A stretch of 64,000 bases of DNA from Typhlomys cinereus. Lineage: Eukaryota > Chordata > Mammalia > Rodentia > Platacanthomyidae. Positions within the stretch are counted from its first letter, which is position 1. Every line of letters starts with the position of its first letter. The notes under the pieces are model-generated. The model did no database searches and was not told the DNA's origin. It saw nothing but the letters and a program-made list of their open reading frames with translations. Shown piece after piece: positions 13,613-25,047 of the stretch. Location: the NCBI GenBank assembly GCA_023101885.1, contig JALPQD010000223.1, positions 2,901,866 through 2,965,865 on the forward strand, written 5' to 3'. Made by a program: the position numbers and the translations under genes.

Positions 13613-13626
13613 GCGCCCTCTGGTGG
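13613..13626 (-). promoter_or_regulatory. CTCF-type binding motif
   Basis: On the minus strand the sequence is CCACCAGAGGGCGC, which matches the vertebrate CTCF core (CCACNAGGGGGCGC-like) at nearly every informative position. It sits in non-repeat DNA with several CpGs nearby (ACGCGCC, TTCGAAAG), unlike the AT-rich surroundings. CTCF bound at such sites can anchor chromatin loops with cohesin, and motif orientation matters for the loop. Binding itself is inferred. Confidence 0.65.
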
Positions 13627-15217
13627 AGAGAATCACGCGCCTTCGAAAGGAGCAGCAGGATCTAGGCAGATGGGAGAGCTGAATAAAATCTAGCCCTACT
13701 TAATAAATGGTTTGTCATCAAATTTTACTCAACACTTCTTAGCATTTTCTTGAGCAATATAACTTGAACACCCCCAAACATTTATGTGGACCAAAACCAG
13801 GAAAGAGCTGATTTTAGAGAAGCCAACTCCAGCCGTAAGTATATCAAGCAGAGTAATTCCTTATTTCCCCAAACCCAATAGCAGGCCCTGAAAATAAAGT
13901 AGAGGAATGCTCAAGAGCTGCCCAAGTCCCCACAGACAAGAACGCAGAATGACCTTGACAGCTCGACGCTGAGTTCATGAATAGACGAAGGCATGATGTC
14001 AAAGCGAGAACAGTCCTATGGAATCCATCCTGTGTGCCAGAAAGCCATGTCCTTTGTTTTCAAAGGTCAGCGGATTTTAAACTAAATAGCTGGAATTGGA
14101 GGAAACAGTGATGTTAGTCATTGTTTATCTTACCACATTATCTCCCCACATCTGTGATCCCTGGTGTTTAGACTAAATCTGTTGCTCTGTTATGTGAATG
14201 CTGTGACTTGTCTAAATGTGGGAAAGCATGACAAACTCTTGATGCTTCTTATCAAGAAAACATAAGTGCTATATGAATTTGGAAAACTGATGAGTTCTAT
14301 GACAAACTACTCCACTTGCTATTTCTCCACCTAATTCTCTAATTCTCTAAGAACATAACATCCATTCATTCAATATCAATATTAATGGATAATCCAGCTA
14401 CATCCAAAATGTTACTTAGGACTAAGAGGAGCAAGGTATTGATTTGTCCAACACTCTTATCTATGACCCAGCTGCTGCGTCGAGGTCATTTTCCTTGAGC
14501 TGCTGGTAACTAGCATCTTCAACCAACTACACTTATGTCATATGACTAGGTATTGTCCTAACCTCCTCTCCAACAAAGATCCAGCCCTTCAAGGCAGTGA
14601 GGGGTGCTGAGAGACTGTGGAGACAACCATTTTCAGGATGGGCCCTCAATCTCAGCCCATCCATCATCCTTTTGGATTTAGAGGTCCTTGTATGTGCAGG
14701 GAAGCAGGTTCTGCCTCCCACACATGCATGCCTGCTGGAGTCTGGTCATGTGCACTTTATACACATAGTCCTGTGCTGACCCCATGGGCCATGTTTCAGA
14801 CAACTAGTGTGGGAAGAGTGGGAAGAGGAAGCTGTACTACTTTTCCAGAGAACGCACCCTAAGACTCACCAGAGCCCAAGTCCCCATCACCCAAACAGAA
14901 TCCTGAGCAGAGCTGCCTTGAACTGACGAGCTCAAGATGGGGCAGAAGAGGAGTGGGGACTGTGCGAGAGGCAAGATACCCTGTGTCCAGAAGCAGGCCC
15001 CCCTGCAGGGTCGGGGCTGTTTGAGCCAGTTGTCTGAGGGGACTGTTGTTCACCTGAAGGCCGCTATATCACCATCACAACTGACCTGGCTTGCTCAGTG
15101 GTGCAAGGCAGAAACAGGGGTGCTACAAACATACCCTGTAACATGCAAAGATTATTGGAAAGTGTCAGTGGGTACATCAGGCTTATCAGACACATCAGGG
15201 ACTGAAACTGATCTCTT
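13627..15217. other. Unique DNA, no gene seen
   Basis: No repeats or genes are recognised. The GC content rises from about 14530 to 15060, with open frames of about 60-80 codons that match no protein I know. Confidence 0.4.
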
Positions 15218-15553
15218 AAATCTAGAGTTTATGGGGCTGGAGAGGTGGCTCAGGGGTTAAGCCTCCGCCTTGCAGGCGGAAGGTCCTGAGTTCGGATCCC
15301 AGATCCCACGTATAGACGCCAGGTGGAAGCGGGGGCGGCCTGCGCTTCCGGTCCTGGTAGGGTGGAGCCTGTGAATCCCGGGGCAGAAGGAAGTGGAGGC
15401 GTCCATGGTGGTTCACGAATTCGTCCGTGGTTCTACACATACACAGACACACACACACACAGACACACACACGCGCGCACATACACACGCACATGCGCAC
15501 AGTTGAATAAATAATAATAATAATAAAAAATTTTAAAAAAATCTAGAGTTTAT
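15218..15553 (+). mobile_element. Young B2-superfamily (Dip-like) SINE with target duplication
   Basis: The SINE occupies 15233-15538 between exact 15-bp target duplications (15218-15232 and 15539-15553, AAATCTAGAGTTTAT). It starts GGGGCTGGAGAGGTGGCTCA (Pol III A box), has a GAGTTCGGATCCCAG B box, a GC-rich body, a (CA)n tract, and ends in GAATAAATAATAATAA plus an A-rich tail. It is the best-preserved copy here and a good reference for the family. The body differs from mouse and rat B2. Confidence 0.95.
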
Positions 15554-16362
15554 GGTTAAATGGGTTATAGAAAACTTCAGAGAGACTTTATTAATAAATG
15601 AGAAGTTTTAGTATTAAACCATCTCCGGTAAGCAAAACTTTGATTTGGCACAAAGACAGGGATGAGCTATTTTAATAGAAGTTTAATGAACCAAGAGCAT
15701 CATCCTAACACAACAACAAACCAAGTGTATTTTGAACACCTTCTACTGAATGAAGAGCACAAGCCTACCTTTTGGATCCCAGATTAGCCAAACAAAAAGC
15801 AATGTAAAAAGTAGGGAATCTCTGTTATCCATACATACAAACACATACACATGTACATGCATACCCACACGCACTGCATACCCATATATGCATACATATA
15901 CACACGAAGCAGGATCAACAGAGACAGAAAATTGCATGTGGTTAAATTTGAATTTAAAATAAAATAATTTTACATTTTAGTATAAACATATTCCATGGAA
16001 TTTGTGACATAATTACATTTGAAATGCTCATTTAAGATTCTAATTTTAACAGTCCATACTGTATTTTATCTGTCAACCTTAATTTCTGGATATGAGTAGG
16101 ATAGTCTATGTACAATATATATGCTATTCTTGGATATTTTCATTCTGCAATGGTCAAATGAGAAAGAATGTATTTCAAGGTAAGCAGAATAAAGCACAAT
16201 AAAATGGTATGAAGACAATATCCATATCCTCCTGAAGCAGGCCCGGATGCTGCTCACACCACTTCCTGGACGGAACCTTACTGATATTTTTAAACTCTAT
16301 TCCACAAGAAAATGACCTCATCGACATACCAATCCTGGCATTCTCCAAAAATCCTGCTATCA
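15554..16362. other. AT-rich DNA with a decayed CA/CATA microsatellite
   Basis: About 15830-15910 is a degenerate ACACATACA-type simple repeat. The rest shows no recognisable element or gene. Confidence 0.45.
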
Positions 16363-16666
16363 CTCCTTTCATGTCTTTCTTTTTTAAAAATTTTTTTGTT
16401 ATTATTTATTCAAATGTGTGTGTGTGTATGTGTGTGTGTGTGTAGAACCACGGACGAATTCGGGAACCACCATGGACGCCTCCACCTCCTCCTTGATTAC
16501 TCTGCCCTGGGAATTCACAGGCTCCGCCCTACCAGGACCAGAAGCGCAGGCCGCCCCCGCTTCCGTCTATACGTGGGGTCTAGGATCCGAACTCAGGACC
16601 TTCCGCCTGCAAGGCAGAGGCTTAACCCCTGAGCCACCTCTCCAGCCGCTCCTTTCATGTCTTTCT
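16363..16666 (-). mobile_element. Young B2-superfamily (Dip-like) SINE with target duplication
   Basis: The minus-strand SINE (16381-16648) lies between exact 18-bp duplications (16363-16380 and 16649-16666, CTCCTTTCATGTCTTTCT). It has the same head, B box, GC-rich body and (CA)n as the copy at 15233 and is nearly identical to it, which suggests recent activity of one subfamily. Confidence 0.95.
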
Positions 16667-16684
16667 ATACTTTGTTATACAAAA

Positions 16685-16780
16685 CTGGGCCTAGCAGCAA
16701 AGGCCTATAATCTTAAGTAATTGGGAGGCTGATACAGATGGATCATAAACTAAGGCCAGTCTGGCAATTTAGTGAGACTA
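16685..16780 (+). mobile_element. B1 SINE (7SL-derived)
   Basis: CTGGGCCTAGCAGCAAAGGC, then TTGGGAGGCTGATACAGATG, then AAGGCCAGTCTGGCAATTTA match the B1 order (GGGCATGGTGGC..., GGGAGGCAGAGGCAGG..., GGCCAGCCTGG). The copy is diverged. It is followed by a TAA/TAG repeat and an ID-like element. Confidence 0.75.
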
Positions 16781-16794
16781 ATAATAATAATAAT

Positions 16795-16825
<31 letters not shown>
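16781..16825 (+). repeat. (TAA)n(TAG)n simple repeat
   Basis: About four TAA units are followed by about ten TAG units. Its position between a B1 and an ID-like element fits expansion of an A-rich linker or tail. Confidence 0.9.
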
Positions 16826-16826
<1 letters not shown>

Positions 16827-16916
16827 AAAAGAGGGCTGGCGACATACCTCGATGGTAGATCACTTGCCTAACATGTACATGACTCTTAGGTTTAATCCCC
16901 ATTTTTACCAAAAATA
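16826..16916 (+). mobile_element. ID-like SINE (tRNA-derived)
   Basis: GAGGGCTGGCGACATACCTC, then ATCACTTGCCTAACATGTAC, then TAGGTTTAATCCCC match the ID pattern (GGGCTGGGGATATGGCTCAG...GCTTGCCTAGCATG...GGTTCAATCCCCA). Together with the B1 just upstream this resembles a B1-ID composite. Confidence 0.65.
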
Positions 16917-17372
16917 GGGGTGCAGAAATACAGGGGGAAGCTGTGTCAAGTTTCCACTTTCTAGCTGTGCCACAGCTGAGAATTTGAGGCTCACTCCACA
17001 CCCACAGATGCATAAGCAATGCTCCTCGCTAAGGATATTGCTGCACACGTTATAGGAAATAGTGAAAGTAAAACATTTTGGTGGGTTGTAAAAATAAATC
17101 TCATTGCTATTAAACTAATAATCATTTGAACCTTGAAAGTAAAAACAAAAGTAAGTGGGAGATCCAAGAGGGCAGATGACAGGCAGAACAGTCTGCTAAA
17201 ATCTCCAGGAAATAAACTAACAATGCTGGAAAACAGCTATCAGAATAGTCAGTGACTTCCTTTTGTAGATTTTTAGCTCTAAACTAGTAGCAAAGTAAAA
17301 CAGAAAAACCTTCTAATCAAACCATGAAAATCACAGTCCAACTGGGAAGGGTTGGCACAGTCTGGAAGCTGG
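16917..17372. other. Unique DNA, no gene seen
   Basis: Nothing recognised. Confidence 0.4.
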
Positions 17373-17405
17373 CGCCCTCCCCCCCACCCCCCACCCCCGC
17401 CCCGG
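17373..17405 (-). other. Potential G-quadruplex / C-rich tract
   Basis: The plus strand has four or more runs of 4-7 C separated by single bases, so the minus strand carries at least four G-runs of the type that can fold into a G-quadruplex. The adjacent sequence is GC-rich (GGCGCC, GCCCCGGG). It is an isolated GC-rich spot in AT-rich DNA. Confidence 0.6.
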
Positions 17406-17847
17406 GAGTGGCTGGAGCCATGCTTTAGAGACTCAGAAAGTCAACACTGTAGCAGACATTCTAAAGCAACAGGAAGGGTGACAAAAGTTGGATGCAGTGA
17501 AAGCAAAAGACAGAAAGACTCCCCTGGGAAAATCTTCTCCAGGGATGCAACTGAAAGCACCGAGACACCGTTTTAAAAAGTACTGTGAGTCAGCAGTTCA
17601 ACTGTCTCCCATTCCCAGGGACCCACACTTGCAGGAAACTGCAACCAAAGATTATGGAACTATACGCTGAAACACTTCTAGAAGACGGGAAAGAATAAAA
17701 AAACAGTGTACATATTTATTGGGAAAGCACTCAGTGCAGCTTTTAAAAGCTTGCATATATTACTGTATTAACATTATACTTACATACAAGACAATTACAA
17801 TGCAGGTGGAAATGTACAGTACTCAACTACTATAGAAGCCACTGGAG

Positions 17848-18365
17848 AGTCCCCAGAAAACTAGCAACAATTGTGCCATGGAACTCAAGCTACACCCCTC
17901 CTGGGTATTTTTATACTGAAGACTACAAGTTGATATATCACAGAGAAACATGCAATCAATGTTTACTACAGTATTATTCACGACAGCTAAGTTATGGAAG
18001 CAACCTAGCTGTCCAACACATAGGAATGAGTAAAAAAATGCAAAATACACACAATAGAATTTATATAACCATAAGGAAGAAAAAAGTTATGTCATATGCA
18101 GAAACTTTATATATATAGCTTGAAATAATTATACTGAGCGAATTAAATCATTTTCAGAGAAACAAATATCTTATGTCTTCTCTTGTTTTGGGTTCCTAGA
18201 TTTTACATAGATAAATGTATCTGTCAAAGGGAACAAAGAGGGACCAGTGGAAAGGGGTCAAAATTGGAAATGTGATCAAAATACAATGCATATTTGTGTG
18301 AAAGTGTCTTCTTGTAGTTAGCATTATGTAAAATGAATATATATGATGAAAACTAAAAATAAACT
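17848..18365 (+). mobile_element. Old L1, 3' end of ORF2 and 3' UTR
   Basis: The stretch carries decayed versions of the conserved L1 end: CTGGGTATTTTTATACTGAAG, ACAGTATTATTCACGACAGC, AAGTTATGGAAGCAACCTAG, CTGTCCAACACATAGGAATGA and AAATGCAAAATACACACAAT. In L1 these encode the last part of ORF2. Many indels and stops show it is dead and old. It is 5' truncated near 17850. Confidence 0.8.
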
Positions 18366-19999
18366 AAAGACATGTGAATGTTTCTTTCAATGCTCTTCTC
18401 TATCATAGCTGCAGAACACTACATATCAGCTTTTCAGTCCTTAGCCCTGAATCTTAAGTTTAACAATTCAGCTTTTCATAAAAGAATGAAAAGACATTGT
18501 TAATTGCAAAACAAAGGGAGACTCCATCACTACAGAGCAAGTGACCAGCATTAGAGTCCTCTAAGCCATGCCACTATCTAGTGTTAACAATATAACACAC
18601 TTTGGGGGAAAACCTTAACACTCAGCAAACAGTATGTCAGTTTCCTGCTTCCTCTTCAAGCCTTCATCTGACTCTAAGTAATCTCACCTTCCAGTGTGAA
18701 AAATACCCCCAAATCTCATCTCTGCAGAGATGTTTACTAGGCCGCTGTGAATGGACTCACAGAACAGTGCTTGAGGGATCACGGGGGTGGATTCACAGGA
18801 GCTTCTGGCTACATTTTCATTGATTTGTTAATACTGAAAATTGTTCTTTGTGTTTTTGCTCAGAGGAACCTGAGTTATTATACACTGATGAGTCATGAAT
18901 ATGAGCTGGCTCACAGCCAAGGGTAATATTACAGGGGGCTGAACACAAAGGCAGATCAAAGCCCTCTTACACTTAGGAACAAAAGATAATACTCTAGCAC
19001 TTCACATGCGTTAAAATATGAAAAAGTAATAACAAAGTTCCAGAAACACTTGAAAAAATGTGACACTCAGAAAAGAGGGGTGCTAGCTTGTACCAACCCA
19101 GCTGGGAGTAACAGCATTGATTAACTCAATGATTCTCGACTTGAAGGTAATGAAATTATTTTAGAAGAAAGGTGAATTCACAAATATAAGAATGACTGCA
19201 TTCACACGTCTGAGTATCTTCTGCAAAATAAATCAAGCTTATGCATTTAGATTGTCCAATACACAGTGAGATTCTGGGTGACGGGAGTTGCCCTTAAATT
19301 TTCTTGCTCTTGTATAAATAGTACTTAACCTACTATTTTGGAAGAAGTCAAAAATACGAGGCACAGAATGAGCAAATCAACACCACCATCCGGGCCCAAG
19401 GCTTAATGTAGCCCCCCATCTTCCTGCGATAAGTTGCCCCATAGATAAATGTAGAGAACTGCATGTCAAAGTGTTAAAACAGCACCAAAAACTCAGCAAA
19501 CTTCTGGACCACAAATATTTTTATATTTCCCAGGCAACCATTCCTCAGTCTCCTCCCATCTTCCAAAAAGCCCACCCTTCGTTTCCCAGCACAAAGCCCC
19601 AGCACACCTGGTCTTCAGGGGCTGCACTCCTTTGTAAGAGCCTAGACTGCTGAATATTTAATGACCAGCATATGCCTCTGTGGCAGACCCGGCTGCTGTT
19701 ATTCAAAGACAGAGGCCATTAGGCAGCGTCCCATCGTTGTTCAGTGCCGTGTCAGGTAAGCCCTCATCGTATCCATGAAAAAGATGACCATGCGGCTTCT
19801 GTTCTTGACACTAGCTGGCTGTCAAGTGAACCTGGTGATAATAATCATTAGTCCTGATCAATAACACAAGGCACTGGCAAACTGTCCTGAGAGACAATCC
19901 AAGCGCCCATGTGGCTCCATGGCAAGGGGTCTCTACCTGTGACGGCCGGTCTCCCTTGCCAGTGATGCACTTTAGAATATTCCGAAAGTAGGACTTCTG
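18366..19999. other. Unique DNA; possible conserved noncoding piece near 19650-19760
   Basis: No repeats or genes are recognised. Around 19650-19760 the composition becomes balanced, with homeodomain-like TTTAATGA and a GCCTCTGTGGCAGACCCGGC block. This may be conserved noncoding DNA, but I have no alignment to show it. Confidence 0.3.
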
Positions 20000-20302
20000 G
20001 GCATGCTTAAGAAAGACTGTCCCATTAATTGGTGTGGGAAGACGCGCCTTAATTATTGGCAGTGCCAGTCCCTGGGCTGGGAGTTCTGAAATGAATACGT
20101 CAGCAGGTGTGTGTGCATTCTTGGTTTTCTGCTCTTGATTGCAGATGCAATGTGATCAGCTCCCTCAAGGTCCACTGCCATGATTGCGCAGCCCTGACGA
20201 ACTGTAACCTGGAACTGTGAACCAAATAAACCCTTTCCCCTTAAGTTGCTTTTGTCAGAATATTTTATAGTCGCAGTAGCAACGGGAAGGGAAACTAAGG
20301 CC
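20000..20302 (+). mobile_element. MaLR-type LTR (rodent), plus orientation
   Basis: TTAATTGGTGTGGGAAGACG, TCCCTGGGCTGGGAGTTCTG, AACTGTGAACCAAATAAACC and CCCTTAAGTTGCTTTTGTCA appear in the order of a widespread rodent LTR whose 3' end holds the AATAAA signal. The 5' limit is uncertain. Confidence 0.6.
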
Positions 20303-22479
20303 CCTCCCCATCAGTTCTGACATGTATTTTCTGTAACTGTGCTCTAACAAGGAACATTTATGTTTACTCTACCTCTGACACCCCAACAACCTGGTCTGAC
20401 CTCCTTCTAATCCCAACCAGTAAGTACAAGGAATGGATGCCCATGGAGACGGAAGCAGATAGCACCTCTCAGACAGCGTCCAGGCCAGCAACTCCTATGG
20501 CTCAGCTGCTAGATCTGGAATGGACAGCTGCTACGGTTGGGATTAATTGTTTTCCAAAGGCCTTTTTTGTTAAAGACTTGGTTCCTGGCCCACTGCACTG
20601 TTGGGAGATGGGGGAAGCTTCAGGAAATGGACCTAGTAGAAGGGAATTAGGATATTAAGGGAATGATCTAGTAGGAGATGCTGGATCCTGGTCTTTCCTG
20701 CCTTTTCCTTTCAACTGTTTGCCCCAGGTTGGGTCACCATAGCAGCAACCACGGCAATACCATAACACCATCATCGTTACATAACCATAACCTTAACACC
20801 GCTCTGCAGTGTTTGTGCATGTGCTAGCACACATCGGGTCTGACCAGTTACCTGTGAAAGGCCAGTCTCTGAGCATGCTTGCCAGTATTGCACTGGGCAG
20901 TTAGCAGGCACAGAAAACAGGAAGCTGAGAATGTCAGTAGCTTGCCTGAAGCATTCAGCCAAGAAGGGGCAGAGCTAAGGCCCGAGGCCTTGTCCAGGCC
21001 ACCTTTGTGTGCCTGATGGTTTAGCACAAGCCCTGGCCTGGACAGATGCCAGGAAATGTCTGCCATCAAATAGTCAAAAGCATCATAATTAGAAGACTCA
21101 ATTACCAAACCATTTTCAACTCAAGAGATTATTACGCCATCATGAAAAGGGCGATCTCTAAGTAAAAGGCAAAGTCCTTCCACAGGTGTAACTCATCGCG
21201 GTCAAATAAAATGAAAAACTTCGGGAGTTCTGAGATCTTTTCTACTGTCATATAACAATGTGACCTGATATTTCCTGAGCAAAGAATTATGTTGCCTACA
21301 ACTCCCTCTGCCTCCTGTCTGCCTGCATGGTGCATGCCAAGTTCACAGCAACGAAGGAACAACATACCTGTGTCATTCTAAAATAGAAAAACTAAATGTC
21401 CTACCACTGACTAAAAAACAATCAAGAAACGAAACCTAACTATGTTTATTGGCATTCCTTATGGGGACAGGCTGATATTGATAATAAAAACCTTACCTGG
21501 AGATTTATCTAATTAAGTATTTTCTTGCCTTTTGCTTTATTATGACATACTAAACATTGCAATAATAAACCTAATGGCTTAAAGACTATTTTATAACACA
21601 AACCAGATGCAGGTTGTTTTAAATATCTGCTACTATTTCCGTTCTGACGTCTAAACACAGTTTTACAAGTTGCAGACCTCTTTTCCACTTTAAGTAGGCA
21701 CACTGAACACCATTTTTCTTTTCTCAGAGTGCTAGTAGTGACTGGCTAAGTATATCCTGGGTCAGAACTTTGGAGACGGCACTTTTGGTGTATTTATTTT
21801 AGAGAGAAAAGAGAGAGAAGGAGGAAGAGATTTTTAAAATTAGTACAACTTCTTGAAGTAAGGCTACTCTCAGAGTGATATAAAATAAAATACTTTTCTT
21901 TTTGATCATTTGATGAAATCTTTGGCGATCATTTATAAAAGTTATGTTGGCCTGCCAAAAATTTCACCTGCTCACAGTTATCAGCAAAGCAAAAGGATTC
22001 CCTACCCATTTCCTACTCCTTCCCGATTCTGTCTCTTCAAAGGTTGCAGGTGATCTCAGCATGCAGAAAAAGATGTATCACTAATTAAGTTAGACTACAA
22101 CTAAAATTAAATGAATCACAGTGAATTGTTATGTTGTCCTAAATAACAAAGCAACATTTGTTCAAAAAAGAAAACTTATTCAGAGATTTGCTCCTTTCAC
22201 GAGGGTGTCTTCCGGGATGTTGGCACTGGCACTGGGTTCTTCTCTTGACAGTGGCAAAGAACTGGGCCACTTCCTGTTGCCCAGGAAGCTGCTGCCACCC
22301 CGAGCAGAGACTTAAAGACCAGAGGGACACCAGAAGGCTCTGCCTGTCATGCAACCGTGGAAGCTGGGTCCTTGTAGATGTTGAGAATGCTCAGAGGAAA
22401 GGATTTCAGAATGAGTGTGGTTCTTGGTCAAGAGGACAAGCTTATTCTTAGACAATGCTGTCACTCACTGTCCCTTGAC

Positions 22480-22481
<2 letters not shown>
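20303..22481. other. Unique DNA, no gene seen
   Basis: No repeats or genes are recognised. A short GA-rich piece lies near 21804-21830. Confidence 0.4.

Positions 22482-22510
<29 letters not shown>
22482..22510. repeat. (TG)n microsatellite
   Basis: An uninterrupted TG run of about 14 units. Confidence 0.95.
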
Positions 22511-22512
<2 letters not shown>

Positions 22513-22558
22513 CATAAGCCTTTCCCACATGACTTCAGAAGGTGATGCTTCCAAGACA

Positions 22559-22573
22559 TTTTTTTTTTTTTTT
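22559..22573 (-). repeat. Poly(T) tract (possible minus-strand poly(A))
   Basis: Fifteen T follow a CATT. Read on the minus strand, the A tract ends the sequence coming from about 22830, which could be a retroposed RNA 3' end. There is no AATAAA signal before it and I found no target duplication, so this remains open. Confidence 0.4.
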
Positions 22574-24010
22574 GCTATGGAAAAAGAGTGACACAGTTTC
22601 ATAGCTTAGAGCACCTATTTTCATTAGAACCCAATGGGTAAATGCACGGCATAAAGCAATGAGTAAGATCTGATCACCCACTGGCACAGCAAGAAGACCC
22701 CCGAGAAGGATGACTGGAAAACTAAGGAAGCCAGAAGCGATTTCCAACATATAGCAAAGATAGCAGTGTATCTGGGTGTGGGTTTGCTCCCCTGACTGTG
22801 GACAAGATACTGATAGTATCGAACTATCACTTGCTAATCAAGAGTATATCAGACTGTGGGGGCATCGCTGATAACTATCATTGTTAGTCATGATGAGTAC
22901 ACTGAAGAATGAGTCAATACCAGGATAAGGAATTGAGCTGTAAGCTGATACCAGTATAAAGAGACTTTGAATGTTTATAGAATCAAAAATTTCAAAGGCT
23001 AAGACTTTGGGCTCAGAGGCCCAGAAGTGATCCTACACTGAGGAAACCCAGGAGAGAATCTACATCCTAGACAAAAATGTCTGAGTCCCTCCTGTCAACT
23101 GTAAAACATTACCTATCTTTCACTTCTAAATTAGTGTGTGACTGCAGCTGCAGCTTGAAGCTGAAGTCCAGAGAAAAGACTCCCACCAAGGCTTCTGGCT
23201 GCGAGAAGAATGGACCACAGACAAAGAGCTCTTGCAAGTCTAGAATAAACAGGCATCTTCTGCCCATCATCTGTAAAATTCCAGAGACTCTTTTTCACTA
23301 AAGCAGGGCGAATTTCTTAACATTAAAATCCATGCCCTCTCTAGAGGATTTGGAGCTTAGTGTAAGTGGATTTTCACTCCCAGAATGTATGTTCTTCCTT
23401 TTTTCTTATGCTTTAATAAAAGGATAATGTAGGGGATACAATAATACTCAACACACAACAAGTAGACACAAAACTGGTTGCGTTCATTGATCCTAACATC
23501 CTCATGGGGAGTGCCTAGTCCAGTTGAATAGCTGAGTGTCTGGTAAATCTAGCAGGTTCTGGCTTTTACGGCCAATGTACTAAAATCAGCCTAGTGACTC
23601 AATATTTCCTCAGGATACTCCCCTATCAACTGGATGCCTCAATTCATGACATGTGAGATAACATATATCCATCTATGCATCATGACAATAAACACATTTA
23701 TTGTATTTATCAGCAATGCTGTCTTCCTTCGAATCAACCTTTCTCACTCACTAGGACAAGCAACCTTCAGACACACTGCTTTGCTGAAGCATTGTCTGCG
23801 TCTTCTGAAACTGACACGACTGCTTTCAGCATGCAGCACTTTAAACACTGCACAAGACAAATCCATCTTACCAGAACAAGTTTGTCACCATGCCACTCAT
23901 TCGAGAAATTTCAATTCAAGGTAAGTACAAAGGAGTAATTTGAAACCAATTCAGAACATTACTATTATTGCTAGGATAAGTGTGCAGCTTCCAGTGACAA
24001 TTGTATTAAG
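22574..24010. other. Unique DNA, no gene seen
   Basis: Nothing recognised; short open frames only. Confidence 0.4.
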
Positions 24011-24221
24011 GGGGGGGGGGTGGGAGTCTGCAGAGATGGATCAGGAGTTAAGACTCTGTCTCGCAAGCAGAAGGTCCTGAGTTTGGATATCAGGTACCAT
24101 GTAAAAATGCCAGGCAGAAATGGTGGTGACCTGCACTTCTGGCCTTGGTAAATCCCAGGGCGAAGCAAGGAGGAGTAGAAGCAATCCAGGATGATTCCCG
24201 AAGTCACCCTTGGTCTTCCAT

Positions 24222-24276
<55 letters not shown>

Positions 24277-24334
24277 CACGCACACATGCACGCACGCACA
24301 CACACACTCATAAAATAAATAATTTTTTTAAAAA
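24011..24334 (+). mobile_element. B2-superfamily SINE with long (CA)n
   Basis: An expanded G run stands at the 5' end, then CAGAGATGGATCAGGAGTTA (head), AAGGTCCTGAGTTTGGATAT (B box region), the lineage-specific body, a long (CA)n from about 24225 and an AAAATAAATAA tail. It is older than the copies at 15233 and 16381. Confidence 0.85.
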
Positions 24335-24828
24335 GGCACCATGCATGAAATACTATGAGTTAAAAGGCCTCTCTAGGCCTCACTCTTGTTATCCTCTACA
24401 AATCCCATCATAGTGACATACAAAGAACAGATTTTTTTAAATTAATATGTGCTGGAAGAAAAAAAAAACAGTTGTGCTTAATGTGATATATTGTCTATAT
24501 AATGGTCACACATTTCCATTACTCTATACCAGTATCTATTAAAATATATCTCTTGAATGGGTTCTTATAGTTTCTCCACATACAAGTGAACTATCAACCT
24601 GCATTTACGACATGACTAGACTTCTTCTTTTTCCTTTTCAGAATCCCAGAGAACTATGCTTTCCATAGGGCATCAGTCAAATACACGAAAGCTGAGAGTC
24701 AGACCAACTACACAACACCTGTCTGTCCTTGTGGCTAACCCACCTGGAGTTCAGTCTTCACCTGCAACAGGAAGATTTTTAACAATTGTTTTTAGGAATA
24801 TAGCATCTCCCTCAAAAGTTCACTGTGA

Positions 24829-24981
24829 AAGGGCTGGTGAAATGGCTCGATGGGTAAAGGCAGCTTGTGCCAAGTCTGGTGAGTGGTTTCAAGCCCCAGA
24901 TTCCACATGATAGAAAAGAGACCCAACTCCCACATTGTCCTCTGACCTCCATATGCAAAGCACATCACACAGACACACCTC

Positions 24982-25017
<36 letters not shown>

Positions 25018-25047
25018 TCAATAAATAAAATATGTAAAAATAAAATA
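24829..25047 (+). mobile_element. B2/B3-type SINE, more canonical body
   Basis: GGGCTGGTGAAATGGCTCGA head, TTTCAAGCCCCAGATTCCAC, then a TTGTCCTCTGACCTCCATAT segment typical of muroid B2/B3, a (CA)n tract and an AATAAATAAAATATG tail. The body differs from the lineage-specific family, so a separate older B2 subfamily is present. Confidence 0.8.

Noticed and set aside
15233..15305. tRNA-like sequence with A and B boxes
   Set aside because: It is the head of a B2-superfamily SINE with a body, A-rich tail and target duplications, not a tRNA gene. The same applies to all SINE heads in the window.
22535..22830. Possible minus-strand retrocopy ending in poly(A)
   Set aside because: There is an A-tract, but no AATAAA signal, no target duplication and no recognisable protein. 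Kept only as a poly(T) tract.
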